Origin: Agrobacterium vitis
GTDB taxonomy: Bacteria > Pseudomonadota > Alphaproteobacteria > Rhizobiales > Rhizobiaceae
DNA length: 64,000 nucleotides
Direction: 5' to 3'
Assembly: GCF_013426735.1 (NCBI RefSeq)
Contig: NZ_AP023272.1
Coordinates: 2,338,501-2,402,500, forward strand
The notes beneath the pieces were generated by a model. The model was not told where the DNA came from. It made no database searches and worked only from the letters and a program-made list of their open reading frames with translations. Position numbers and translations under genes: made by a program. Positions 46,052 through 55,223 of the stretch are shown one piece after another (the first letter of the stretch is position 1; each line of letters begins with the position of its first letter).

Positions 46052-47248
46052 ATGGCCACCGTATCTCTTGAAGCTATCGATCGGCAAATCGCCCGAGGCT
46101 TCAAGGCGTTGCGGTTCAGCCCCGCCGTAGAAGCGGAATTTCTTCAGGAATATGTCGCCAATCGGGTCAAGTTGACCCCATTCTGGGCGGTGGTCGGCAC
46201 GCTTATCTACGACGCCGTTTTCATCGGTGATGCGACGATGATGGCCGATGTGTTCGACAAACTGCTGATCGTACGCTTCGGAATATTCACGCCTTTCGCA
46301 ATTATCAGCGTGCTTGCCGTCCGGCGCTGGCGCACGGCCCTTAATTACGAACTTCTGTCGTTGGGAATAGGCACGCTCAGCATCCTCTTGCCGATGTCGG
46401 TCGCAATCTACAGCCAAAGCCCGTACATGTTCGTCTATCAGAACGGCAATGTGGCTGCTTTCCTGTTTTTCGTCATTGCGCTGCGGCCACGGTTTCATAT
46501 CGTGGTGATTGGCCTGACGCTGATGTGCGGCGTGCTGTTGAAAACAGCAAAACTGAACGGCTCCTTCGACGATATCACCTATAGCGGGTTGGTCAGTTTC
46601 TACATCACGATCGCGATTTTCCTGGCGCTCGGTGCCTATTTTCTCGAACACGCCGATCGAATGAATTTTCTCAACAGGCTGCGTGCTGGCCTACTGCAAA
46701 AGCAGTTGGAGCATAACGCCGCCCGTGATGAACTGAGCGGCCTGCTGAACCGTCGCTCGCTGGTACAAGTCGCGACTGACATGTGGAAAGGCAGATCACC
46801 GGCAACACATGTTTGCGCCATCATGCTCGATATCGATGATTTCAAACTTTACAACGATGTCCACGGCCATCTGGAAGGGGATGAGTGTCTACGGACCGTC
46901 AGCCAGTGCATTCGCGACAATGCCGGTGAAAAAGGCTTCGCCTTCCGCTACGGCGGCGAGGAAATGCTCGTTTTGCTGCCGAATACGGATCTCGATGCCG
47001 CCTGTGCGATAGCAGAAACCATCCGCCGGGCAATCGAGTGCATGAACATCCCGCATTTAGGCAAAGGCAGGGGCCAGGTGACAACGGCCAGCCTGGGCGT
47101 GGCGGCTGGACTTACGGCAACGGTTTCGTTGGAAGACTTGCTGAACCGAGCCGACGCGGCCCTTTACGAGGCAAAGCGCAGCGGGCGCAATCGTGTCTGC
47201 GTGAGCGGGTCAACGCAGCTCGATCTGGAATTTGCCAGGGAAAATTAA
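46052..47248 (+). CDS. Membrane diguanylate cyclase (GGDEF domain, GGEEM variant)
   Basis: 398 residues from ATG 46052, with GGAG seven bases upstream. About six membrane helices (residues 45-210) precede a GGDEF domain. The domain has DELSGLLNRRS, DIDDFKLYNDVHGHLEGD and RYGGEEMLVLLP near residue 300. The motif reads GGEEM rather than GGDEF or GGEEF; Met at the last position is unusual but the metal and substrate residues are kept, so c-di-GMP synthesis is plausible. No RxxD inhibitory site is obvious. No EAL domain. It stands alone. Confidence 0.9.
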   Translation: MATVSLEAIDRQIARGFKALRFSPAVEAEFLQEYVANRVKLTPFWAVVGTLIYDAVFIGDATMMADVFDKLLIVRFGIFTPFAIISVLAVRRWRTALNYELLSLGIGTLSILLPMSVAIYSQSPYMFVYQNGNVAAFLFFVIALRPRFHIVVIGLTLMCGVLLKTAKLNGSFDDITYSGLVSFYITIAIFLALGAYFLEHADRMNFLNRLRAGLLQKQLEHNAARDELSGLLNRRSLVQVATDMWKGRSPATHVCAIMLDIDDFKLYNDVHGHLEGDECLRTVSQCIRDNAGEKGFAFRYGGEEMLVLLPNTDLDAACAIAETIRRAIECMNIPHLGKGRGQVTTASLGVAAGLTATVSLEDLLNRADAALYEAKRSGRNRVCVSGSTQLDLEFAREN

Positions 47249-47287
47249 AACCCTGCTTTCTCCAAATGACAGACCAAACAGCAATTT

Positions 47288-48181
47288 CTAGCGGATCAGC
47301 CAGTTGAGCACGGCGCGCCAATCGGTCATGCGCACCGGCGTCCCGTGAGAACCAGTCAGAAACAACGTGAAACGGGTTGGATAGCCGGTGCGGTGCAAAC
47401 GTTCGTAAAGCGCGATCTGATCGCCGGCAGCATAGACGCTGTCGCGGCTGCCATGGGTAAACCACATCGGCAGCTTGCGTTTGAAGGCCGCACTCGCGGT
47501 AAAATCCGGATCGCTGGCTCCGCCGAGAATGGCCATGCCGGACAGTTTTGCAACGATTCGGTCGTCACGGGTCAGGCCCCAACAGATGAAACTGCCCATA
47601 GACGCACAAGACAGCACAATCGGACGGCCGCCGGAATGGGCCGAGGCATAATCGATCAGGGCGGCAATCTGCGTCACCCCCGATTGGTCGAAGGAGCGCA
47701 CGGAAGGTGCGTAATAGGTGCCGCCATTGTCATTGGCGAGATTTTTCAGCCGATTGAAATTGCCACCGAATTTGTAGTCATCGGCCCCAAGGCGGCGGTC
47801 CCCGCCCCGGCCATGAATGAAAATCACCGTGAATGCCGCGCCGTCCGCAGGTCCGGTCCTCGTCACATCCAGCTTGCCGGCATCACCGAGATCCAGCGTC
47901 TCGTCCTTTTGCTGGTGACGCACACCGAGCGAGACGTAGGAGGCCTTGACCCGGCGCTCAGGAATTTCGTCGCGGCCGTTGATGTCGCGCATTTCCTGAT
48001 AATCGATGGTCTGGAAATCACCCTTGTCGCGGCTTTCCAGCACGGTCTGGCCGGAAAACAGCTCGTCCTTGAACGGTTTGAGGCTAACGGCAGGCGCACT
48101 CTTTGCAGGCAAAGAGCTGGTGACCGAGCAGAGAGCGGCCAGAACCACGGGGGCGAACAAATGAACTGTGGACATCCGCAT
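47288..48181 (-). CDS. Secreted alpha/beta hydrolase
   Basis: 297 residues. A signal peptide (LFAPVVLAALCSVTSSLPAK) sends it to the periplasm. The fold shows FIHGRGGDRR as the oxyanion loop, LSCASMGSFICWG as the nucleophile elbow with Ser in CASMG rather than a Gly-x-Ser-x-Gly, HGSRDSVY carrying the Asp and GSHGTPVRM the His. The closest general description is an esterase or phospholipase/carboxylesterase; the substrate is unknown. An ATG six bases inside is an alternative start. It is convergent with the cyclase gene. Confidence 0.8.
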   Translation of the reverse strand: MRMSTVHLFAPVVLAALCSVTSSLPAKSAPAVSLKPFKDELFSGQTVLESRDKGDFQTIDYQEMRDINGRDEIPERRVKASYVSLGVRHQQKDETLDLGDAGKLDVTRTGPADGAAFTVIFIHGRGGDRRLGADDYKFGGNFNRLKNLANDNGGTYYAPSVRSFDQSGVTQIAALIDYASAHSGGRPIVLSCASMGSFICWGLTRDDRIVAKLSGMAILGGASDPDFTASAAFKRKLPMWFTHGSRDSVYAAGDQIALYERLHRTGYPTRFTLFLTGSHGTPVRMTDWRAVLNWLIR

Positions 48182-48484
48182 CGGGATCAGGTCTCCTTAA
48201 CGGCGCAGCCTTGCCACGCCGTCACGAGAAACGCAAAAGTTTTCCTTGAAAATAAGGCTGAATGGACATGGTTTGACCAAGTGCGACATAATTCTCCCGC
48301 GTCCTTGCCGCAACAGGCAATAAAGGGAATGGGCGCGCATGGACACAATCGGTTGATTGTTGCCGAGAATATGCGCTAATCAGGAACAAACCGGAAACTG
48401 CGCTGCACGGGCCAGAGACGGACGGGCACATGCCCTATCGCAAGACAGAATTCTTCACGGCGCTCCGCTGAAGACCACAAGCAA
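48182..48484. other. Intergenic region before parE
   Basis: 303 bases between the divergent hydrolase gene and parE. It should hold both promoters. I see no repeat, strong hairpin or recognisable operator in it. Confidence 0.3.
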
Positions 48485-50608
48485 ATGACAGACAAGATCA
48501 TGGACGATAACAACGACCTTTTCGCCGCCCTGCCGTCAACGCCTGCCAAGGCGGCGAAGACGCTGAAAGGTGCTGCCGATGTGACGGATGCTGGTACTGC
48601 GACTGTTACTGCCGCCCAACCGGAAACCCCGGCCAAGACAGTGGCTTTCGGCTCAGCCACGCCCGCCTCCACCGGCAATCCCGACGATTATGGCGCGTCC
48701 TCCATCCGTGTTCTGGAAGGGCTGGAGCCGGTGCGGATGCGTCCCGGCATGTATATCGGCGGCACGGACGAAAAGGCGTTGCACCATCTATTTGCCGAGG
48801 TGATCGACAATTCGATGGACGAGGCGGTGGCCGGCCATGCCAATTTCATCGATGTCCATCTGGATGCCGAAGGCTTCCTGACGGTTTCCGACAATGGTCG
48901 TGGTATTCCCGTCGAGCTGCATCCGCAGGTGCCAGGCAAATCCACCCTTGAAGTGATCATGACCAAGCTGCATGCGGGCGGCAAATTCGACGGTAAGGCC
49001 TATGAGACTTCGGGTGGTTTGCACGGCGTCGGCGTATCCGTCGTCAATGCGCTGTCTGATCTGCTGGAAGTGGAAGTGGCACGCAATCGCAAGCTCTATC
49101 GCCAGCGGTTTTCGCGTGGCGTGCCGCTGGGCGGGCTGGAAGAATTGGGCGATGTCCATAATCGGCGTGGGACGCGGGTGCGCTTTCACCCCGATCCGCA
49201 GATCTTCGGTGATCATGCGAAATTCGATCCGGGCCGGATTTTCCGCATGGCCCGCTCCAAGGCCTATCTGTTCGGTGGCGTGGAAATCCGCTGGTCCTGC
49301 GATCCGACGATTTTGATCACCGGCGGCGACATTCCGGATAAGGCGGTATTTCACTTCCCTGGCGGGTTGAAGGATTATTTGGCCGCAACACTCGGCAAGG
49401 AATTTACCGTCACCCGTGAAATTTTTGCCGGCAAGACCGAAAAGACCGGCGGCCATGGCGCGATGGAATGGGCCATTACCTGGTATGGTGGCGATCCACA
49501 GGTTCATTCCTATTGCAACACCATCCCGACGCCCGAAGGCGGCACCCACGAGGCCGGTTTGCGCATTGCGCTGACCAAAGGCTTGAAAAATTATGCCGAA
49601 CTGACCCAGAACAAGCGCGCCCAGCAGATCAGCACTGATGACGTGATGATCTCGGCGGTCGGCATGCTGTCGGTTTTCATCCGCGAGCCGGAATTCGTCG
49701 GCCAGACCAAGGACAAGCTGGCGACGGTAGAAGCGCAGCGTCTGGTCGAAAATGCCCTGCGCGATCCTTTCGACCACTATCTGGCCGACAATCCGAATGA
49801 AGCCGCCAAGCTGCTAGACTGGGTGATCGAGCGGGCCGAGGAACGGCTGCGGCGGCGCAAGGAAAAGGAAGTCAATCGCAAGACAGCGGTGCGCAAGCTG
49901 CGCCTGCCCGGCAAGCTGGCAGATTGCGCCCAGAACACCGCCGAGGGCGCGGAACTGTTCATAGTCGAGGGTGATTCGGCTGGCGGCTCGGCCAAGCAGG
50001 CCCGTAATCGCTCCAACCAAGCCATTCTACCCTTGCGCGGCAAGATCCTCAATGTCGGCAGTGCCAGCCGTGAAAAGCTGATGGCCAACCAGCAGATCGC
50101 CGACCTGATCCAGGCACTCGGCTGTGGCACGCGGACGAAATATCGTGATGAAGACCTGCGCTATGAGCGTATCGTCATCATGACCGATGCCGATGTGGAC
50201 GGCGCCCATATCGCTTCGCTGCTGATCACCTTTTTCTATCAGGAAATGCCGGAACTGATCCGGGGCAATCATCTCTATCTGGCCGTGCCACCGCTCTACG
50301 TGATCCGCCAGGGCGCAAAGACCGTCTATGCCCGCGATGACGCCCACCGCGCCGAACTGATGGAAACCACCTTCAAAGGCAAGAAAGTCGAAATCGGCCG
50401 CTTCAAAGGTCTCGGCGAAATGATGCCGGCGCAGTTGAAGGAAACCACCATGGACCCGGCCAAGCGGATGTTGCTGAAGGTCGAGATCGACGATGTCGAT
50501 TTCGAAGGCACCCGCGATGCCGTGGATGCATTGATGGGGACTAAGCCGGAAGCCCGGTTCCGGTTTATTCAGGAGCGGGCCGCCTTTGCGGAAAATCTGG
50601 ATATTTGA
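48485..50608 (+). CDS. parE: DNA topoisomerase IV subunit B
   Basis: 707 residues. With ParC it decatenates daughter chromosomes. The GHKL ATPase domain has EVIDNSMDEA, DNGRGIPV and GGLHGVGVSVVNALS; the Toprim domain has EGDSAGGSAKQARNR, LRGKILNVGSA and MTDADVDGAHI. It ends with RFIQERAAFAENLDI. Lack of the gyrase-specific insert and tail favours ParE over GyrB. The first 65 residues are a low-complexity Ala/Thr-rich extension. An ATG five codons inside is another possible start; neither has a strong ribosome binding site. Confidence 0.95.
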   Translation: MTDKIMDDNNDLFAALPSTPAKAAKTLKGAADVTDAGTATVTAAQPETPAKTVAFGSATPASTGNPDDYGASSIRVLEGLEPVRMRPGMYIGGTDEKALHHLFAEVIDNSMDEAVAGHANFIDVHLDAEGFLTVSDNGRGIPVELHPQVPGKSTLEVIMTKLHAGGKFDGKAYETSGGLHGVGVSVVNALSDLLEVEVARNRKLYRQRFSRGVPLGGLEELGDVHNRRGTRVRFHPDPQIFGDHAKFDPGRIFRMARSKAYLFGGVEIRWSCDPTILITGGDIPDKAVFHFPGGLKDYLAATLGKEFTVTREIFAGKTEKTGGHGAMEWAITWYGGDPQVHSYCNTIPTPEGGTHEAGLRIALTKGLKNYAELTQNKRAQQISTDDVMISAVGMLSVFIREPEFVGQTKDKLATVEAQRLVENALRDPFDHYLADNPNEAAKLLDWVIERAEERLRRRKEKEVNRKTAVRKLRLPGKLADCAQNTAEGAELFIVEGDSAGGSAKQARNRSNQAILPLRGKILNVGSASREKLMANQQIADLIQALGCGTRTKYRDEDLRYERIVIMTDADVDGAHIASLLITFFYQEMPELIRGNHLYLAVPPLYVIRQGAKTVYARDDAHRAELMETTFKGKKVEIGRFKGLGEMMPAQLKETTMDPAKRMLLKVEIDDVDFEGTRDAVDALMGTKPEARFRFIQERAAFAENLDI

Positions 50609-50760
50609 ACGGTGACGAAGGGGATTCGCGCTTAGCGATTCAAACGACTGGATTTTCCAGACGTCAGACTGCTGACAACCCCCGCATTTTTCCTCGACGT
50701 CATGCTCGGCCTTGTGCCGGGCATCTAACCACGTTAATTTAATCCAACAATGTCAACGCC

Positions 50761-51318
50761 TTATTCAGCGCCGGCAGACCCTCGGGACAGGCCCAAGGGT
50801 GACGAAATGCCGAGATCGGGATTTGTCAACAAACTGACGCCTGGATTGTCCAGGCGTTTTTCCATGAACAGGCTGAGCGGATCGGGACGGTAAGAGCCGA
50901 ACGGCGGGATTTCCTGGAAGCCTGCTCTTCGGTAAAGACCTATTGCCTCCGGCTGGCTAATACCCGTCTCGAGGCGCAACGCTTCAAGGCCAAGCTTTTT
51001 TGCCTGCTCTTCCAAGGTCGCCATCAGCTTTTTGCCGAGAGACAGACCTCTTGATCGGGGATCGACAAACATCCGCTTGATCTCTGCCGTGCCATCACCA
51101 GCCTCAACAATTGCGGCACAGCCCACCACCTGCCCTTCATGGCGCACCACGAAAAAATGGACATTCCGCTTTTCAAGGGATGAGACGTCCAACAGATGAT
51201 TGCTTTCTGCTGGATAGAGTGCGGCCATATAAGCATCGGAGAGATCCAGCAGCCGGATTACGTCGGGCTGGCGGGGCGGTTCAATGGCGATTGCCAAAAG
51301 GGGAATGTTCACAGACAT
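50761..51318 (-). CDS. GNAT family N-acetyltransferase
   Basis: 185 residues. The acetyl-CoA binding motif A reads VDPRSRGLSLGKKLMATLEE, followed by LRLETGISQPEAIGLYRRAGF, as in small GNAT acetyltransferases. The substrate is unknown. The C-terminal 30 residues after RPDPLSLFMEKRL are not part of the domain. It is convergent with parE, with about 150 bases between. Confidence 0.9.
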   Translation of the reverse strand: MSVNIPLLAIAIEPPRQPDVIRLLDLSDAYMAALYPAESNHLLDVSSLEKRNVHFFVVRHEGQVVGCAAIVEAGDGTAEIKRMFVDPRSRGLSLGKKLMATLEEQAKKLGLEALRLETGISQPEAIGLYRRAGFQEIPPFGSYRPDPLSLFMEKRLDNPGVSLLTNPDLGISSPLGLSRGSAGAE

Positions 51319-51451
51319 CTATCGATCCTGAAAAACCAACCGCACAAGACAGATTATGCATCATAATCTTTTGTCCGAGGGTTGATTGGCCTTGGTTGTG
51401 CCAATCTTGTTGCGTTACTGATAAAACTCTACTGACCGGAAGGACGAGCCG

Positions 51452-51850
51452 ATGCAAGCCTCACTCGTGATCATGACCATTCTGGGATGCAATGACAGCG
51501 TCAGCCAATGCCAGTATATCGCCACTGCCGAACAGCGCTGGGTTTCGGTGGAATTGTGCAATCGCGACTCAGAAAATGTCCTGGGGCAATATTCCAATGT
51601 GAATTTCCCCAGCGTCGTTGCCTTTTGCCAGCAGCAGACGGTGACACCTCCCCAGACGACCGTGACAGCGGTTCCAGCAACGCCAACCGATCCGGTGCCG
51701 GAAGCTGAAAAGCGGTCTCTGGCGGATCGTGCCATCAACAGCATAAAACAGGTTCTGCCCGGCAAGGAGGATATCAAGATGGTGTTCACCACCCCGGTGC
51801 ATGTGGTCACCGACACCTATGCCTGGGCGGCAAAAAAGCTGACCAAATAA
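51452..51850 (+). CDS. Conserved small protein of unknown function
   Basis: 132 residues with GGAAGGAC upstream of the ATG. The first half has four Cys in a regular pattern (ILGCNDSVSQCQYI, VELCNRDSE, AFCQQQTV), then a Pro/Thr-rich linker and a C-terminal basic helix (DTYAWAAKKLTK). There is no clear signal peptide. It resembles proteins annotated as hypothetical in other Rhizobiaceae, as far as I recall. It converges on the DUF2336 gene 38 bases away. Confidence 0.65.
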   Translation: MQASLVIMTILGCNDSVSQCQYIATAEQRWVSVELCNRDSENVLGQYSNVNFPSVVAFCQQQTVTPPQTTVTAVPATPTDPVPEAEKRSLADRAINSIKQVLPGKEDIKMVFTTPVHVVTDTYAWAAKKLTK

Positions 51851-51887
51851 CCCGCATAGCAGCAATCAAATCGCCCGCCGGAACAGG

Positions 51888-53024
51888 TTAGGCAGCATCG
51901 ACCACAAGATGTGCGGCATATTGGCGGGCCTGTCGGCGTTCGTCCTGATGAAGCATGATCTCCACCAGATCCAGCAATTGCCGCGCCGCCTCACAAGAGG
52001 CCAGCTTGCTACCCTTGGCGAGAAGCGGTTGGCAAATGCTGCCGATCTCACCATGGGTCGCCGTCTGCACGGCGTGACGCCAAAGCAGCACAGCCTCGAC
52101 GAACAGCGGTGCGATTGTGTGGTCGAGACCGGCTGACAGAAGCAGCGCCCGCACAGCATGCATGCGGCCCGTAGCCAGAATCGAGCGCACCCGGCGCTCC
52201 TGTAAGCCACTCAGCGATTCAATGGCGCTGGCAAAGAAATCGACCTTGCCCCGGCATAGCAGTTCGATCAGCAAGGCGGGCGTCAATTGGCCATTGATGC
52301 GCATCTGCTCGACCAGATCGGGAATTTCATCGAAGCCGACCTCACCGGCAATCACCGCGGCTGCGCTGACGCCAATTTCGCGGTTCAGCCTTGTGAGTTT
52401 GCTTTCTCCAAGGGAAAACCGCAGCAGGCCGGAGGCAGCAAGCGCCTGACTGGCCTGTGAAACCAGCAGGTGCCTCGCCCGACTCGGCAAGTCCATGCGC
52501 TCCAGCAATACGCCCCTCACCGCCTCATGCGCGCCGTGGCGCTCGGCCAGTCGCAGCAGACTGAAAGGCGAAATAGCGGCAGTGGGGCTATCGAGCAGCA
52601 CCAGGCATTCCGGCACGTCGCCAATCTCACTGAGGGCGGCGGCAACGGCAGAGGAAAGCTGTGGACGCGCCGCAATGAAGGCACGTGTCATACCGCTGCC
52701 TCGTCCAGCCAGATCGACCAGGTCACGGTCTTGCAAAACGGGCGAGCAAAGAATCACCCGCGAGGCGATCTCTGGCTGATCTTCACATAGGGATACCAGG
52801 ATAGCGCGAGGCGCTTCAGCGGAACAGGCCAGAGCCTCGGCCAGCGCCAGCCGCACTTTGGGTGAGGGATCATCTAGAAGATAGGTCATGGCGATATAGG
52901 TGGAGCGCCGGTCGTCTTCGCTCATCGGTGAATGGAGATAGGCCCGGCCCAGCGCATTGGCGGCCTTCGCCCGGTCGCACGCCTTTGCGGTTTCAGACCA
53001 GCGAAAGAAAGCCTTTACAAGCAC
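51888..53024 (-). CDS. DUF2336 domain protein
   Basis: 378 residues from GTG 53024; TTG 53036 is also possible and would add four residues. Helical HEAT-like repeats are seen, beginning with DDPSPKVRLALAEALACS and repeating as RHLLVSQASQAL and RVRSILATGR. This matches DUF2336, a family found mostly in alphaproteobacteria and of unknown role. It is divergent from the CitE-like gene with about 75 bases between. Confidence 0.8.
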   Translation of the reverse strand: MLVKAFFRWSETAKACDRAKAANALGRAYLHSPMSEDDRRSTYIAMTYLLDDPSPKVRLALAEALACSAEAPRAILVSLCEDQPEIASRVILCSPVLQDRDLVDLAGRGSGMTRAFIAARPQLSSAVAAALSEIGDVPECLVLLDSPTAAISPFSLLRLAERHGAHEAVRGVLLERMDLPSRARHLLVSQASQALAASGLLRFSLGESKLTRLNREIGVSAAAVIAGEVGFDEIPDLVEQMRINGQLTPALLIELLCRGKVDFFASAIESLSGLQERRVRSILATGRMHAVRALLLSAGLDHTIAPLFVEAVLLWRHAVQTATHGEIGSICQPLLAKGSKLASCEAARQLLDLVEIMLHQDERRQARQYAAHLVVDAA

Positions 53025-53098
53025 TGACAACCCCAATCAAAACAAAACCCGACCCATTGCAATTATGGTATGCGAGAAAAGTTTAAGATTGGTTCACC

Positions 53099-53839
53099 AT
53101 GTCGATTAACCATGAAGTTCGGAAGGATCAGCGTTTGCTTTTCTTCAAGGAAAAACCTTGCCAGGCGCTATTGCTGATAGAGACAGAACAACAGACCTCA
53201 CCTGCCGCGCCAGATGCATTGGTTTTTGGCGGCAACGAGCCCACTGCACTGTATGGTAGCTGGCGGCAAAAAGCGCCATCATCCACCCTGCCCGTACTGT
53301 TTGGTCTTTCCGCCCGGCTTGACCATGATGACTTCGCCGCCCGTCTCGCTCAGTTGATGGCGCTGAAGCCGGATGGGCTGATGTTGACGGATGCCGCAAC
53401 CGCCGCCGACAGCCAGCGGCTGGATGCGCTCTTGCGGGTCGAAGAAGCGAGAGCCAGACTTGACGATGGCAGCACACCGTTCATTGCCCTTCTCGGCGGC
53501 GATCCTTCCGGCTTTTTTCAGGCATCGGCCATCGCAGCCAGTTCGGCACGGCTGATCGGCCTTGGCCTGGATGAAGGAGCGGTCGTCACCGCCATCCAGG
53601 CCGAGACGCCGCGCCATGCCCAGCCGGTTCTGGAAACCTGCCGCAGCCTCGTGCAACTGGCCGCCGCCAGCGCCAATCTGCCTGCCTTCATCCAGCCTTA
53701 CAGCCCGGAAGATACAGATGCCGCAGGCGATCTGGTCAAGCGAGGCTTCAGCGCCCTGATGGGTGACAGCAGCACAGCGGTCACGATGATCCGTGCCGCC
53801 TTGCCGCAAAATCAGGCCTTTGAGGGCCGCACCATCTGA
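53099..53839 (+). CDS. HpcH/HpaI or CitE-like TIM-barrel protein, probably degenerate
   Basis: 246 residues with no signal peptide. The middle (PDGLMLTDAATAADSQRLDA, then STPFIALLGG and SSARLIGLGLDEGAVVTAIQ) follows the pattern of CitE-like aldolase folds, but the Arg and acidic metal ligands of those enzymes are not found at the expected places. It may be a non-catalytic relative. The last 28 bases overlap the 3' end of the flavin reductase gene on the other strand. Confidence 0.45.
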   Translation: MSINHEVRKDQRLLFFKEKPCQALLLIETEQQTSPAAPDALVFGGNEPTALYGSWRQKAPSSTLPVLFGLSARLDHDDFAARLAQLMALKPDGLMLTDAATAADSQRLDALLRVEEARARLDDGSTPFIALLGGDPSGFFQASAIAASSARLIGLGLDEGAVVTAIQAETPRHAQPVLETCRSLVQLAAASANLPAFIQPYSPEDTDAAGDLVKRGFSALMGDSSTAVTMIRAALPQNQAFEGRTI

Positions 53840-54417
53840 AACACTTCAGTCACCACCGCATAGTCCAGATAGCCCAGCCGTGACAGGGGTTGCACCAGCG
53901 TAACATCGAACCGGCCATCGCGCATGGCGCTATCGGCCAGATGAATGCCGACGACTTCGCCGAACACCACGAAATTCTCGCTGGGTTCGCCCGAAAGCGT
54001 CTTCGGAGAAATCACCTCGGTAACCTTGCATTCCAACACGGCATAGGCTTCGTCCACATAAGGTGCGTCCACCAACCGGGCCATGACGGGGGTCAGCCCG
54101 GCAAGCTCGAATTCGCTCGTGCCATAAGCTGCCGGTGCCGAGGACCGGTTCATGGCCTCGCCTAAGTCGCTGCTGACGAAATTGGCCGTGAAGCAGCCGG
54201 TTTCCTCCACATTGCGCAGGCTGTCCTTGCGCCCGGAGGAGGAAAACATCACCATTTTCGGCTTGTCGGAAATGGCGTTGAAAAACGAATAGGGCGCCAG
54301 ATTGAACGATCCATCCCGGCCTTTCGATCCGATCCAACCGATAGGACGTGGCGAGACCACGGCCTTGAACGGATCATGCGCCATGCCATGGGCGTTGGTC
54401 TTGGTTTCGTAAAACAT
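53812..54417 (-). CDS. Flavin reductase-like FMN-binding protein
   Basis: 201 residues from ATG 54417, whose first base is the last base of the nitroreductase stop (TGATG). It has the split-barrel FMN-binding pattern: VSPRPIGWIGSKGRDGSFNL, APYSFFNAISDKP and KDSLRNVEETGCFTANFV. Such proteins are flavin reductases or related FMN enzymes; the partner is unknown. Coupled translation with the nitroreductase suggests a joint role. Confidence 0.88.
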   Translation of the reverse strand: MFYETKTNAHGMAHDPFKAVVSPRPIGWIGSKGRDGSFNLAPYSFFNAISDKPKMVMFSSSGRKDSLRNVEETGCFTANFVSSDLGEAMNRSSAPAAYGTSEFELAGLTPVMARLVDAPYVDEAYAVLECKVTEVISPKTLSGEPSENFVVFGEVVGIHLADSAMRDGRFDVTLVQPLSRLGYLDYAVVTEVFQMVRPSKA

Positions 54418-55001
54418 CAATCCGTGTCTCCCATCCAGCTGACCACGTCATCTATGCTCGGACGCGGGCGCTCGACAATCGGAAATGTCGTGGACCCCAT
54501 GTGAATAAAGCCCGCCACCTTCTCGCCTGGCTTGATGCCCAGCAAAGGAAAGGCCTTTTCATCGAAGGCAAACCATTCGGAAAGCCAATTGGCCACATAG
54601 CCATGGGCATTGGCCGCCATCAACAGATTGAGGCACACGGCACCCGCCGACATGACCTGCTCCCATTCCGGCACCTTGGGATGCGGTCCCGCCGTGCTGA
54701 TCACCCCTATCACCACTGGAGCGCGGGTAAAGCGGGCGCGCTCGACCTTGATCATCTCCTCATCCAGCTCCGGCTTTTTCTCCAGCGCCATGGCCAGCAG
54801 CGCCTCGCCGATTTCAACCCGCTTGTTGCCGCGATAGACAATAAAGCGCCAGGGGGCGATCTTGCCGTGGTCGGGGACGCGCACCGAAAGCTTTAGGATA
54901 GATTCAAGCTCTAGTCTGGAGGGACCGGGCTCGCACATCTGAAAAGCCGGAACGGAACGACGGGTGGCCAAATAATCGAGAAGGGTGATATGTTCGTACA
55001 T
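54417..55001 (-). CDS. Nitroreductase family protein
   Basis: 194 residues. [17 protein letters not shown] at the N terminus holds the FMN-phosphate Arg residues; [17 protein letters not shown] and the late [13 protein letters not shown] block match the nitroreductase fold (YdjA-like small group). It should be an FMN-dependent oxidoreductase using NAD(P)H. It is translationally coupled to the flavin reductase gene downstream. Confidence 0.9.
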   Translation of the reverse strand: MYEHITLLDYLATRRSVPAFQMCEPGPSRLELESILKLSVRVPDHGKIAPWRFIVYRGNKRVEIGEALLAMALEKKPELDEEMIKVERARFTRAPVVIGVISTAGPHPKVPEWEQVMSAGAVCLNLLMAANAHGYVANWLSEWFAFDEKAFPLLGIKPGEKVAGFIHMGSTTFPIVERPRPSIDDVVSWMGDTD

Positions 55002-55223
55002 GTTAACGTCTTTTCCTTGAAGATCGGCGGAGCCTTGAAGAAAGTCAGATCAGTCGTTGCGAAAGCCCGCCATGCGAAAGCGTCGGAATTCGGAGCCCGA
55101 ACACTGAAAAACTGGAGTAGAAAATTCAGGAAATTGCAAGCCTTGAATTTGCCTTGGCGGTCGGATTGTAGTACCAGCCGATCAACACGCCAATCATCGC
55201 GGTTGAATCGGTCGGGCATTCAT

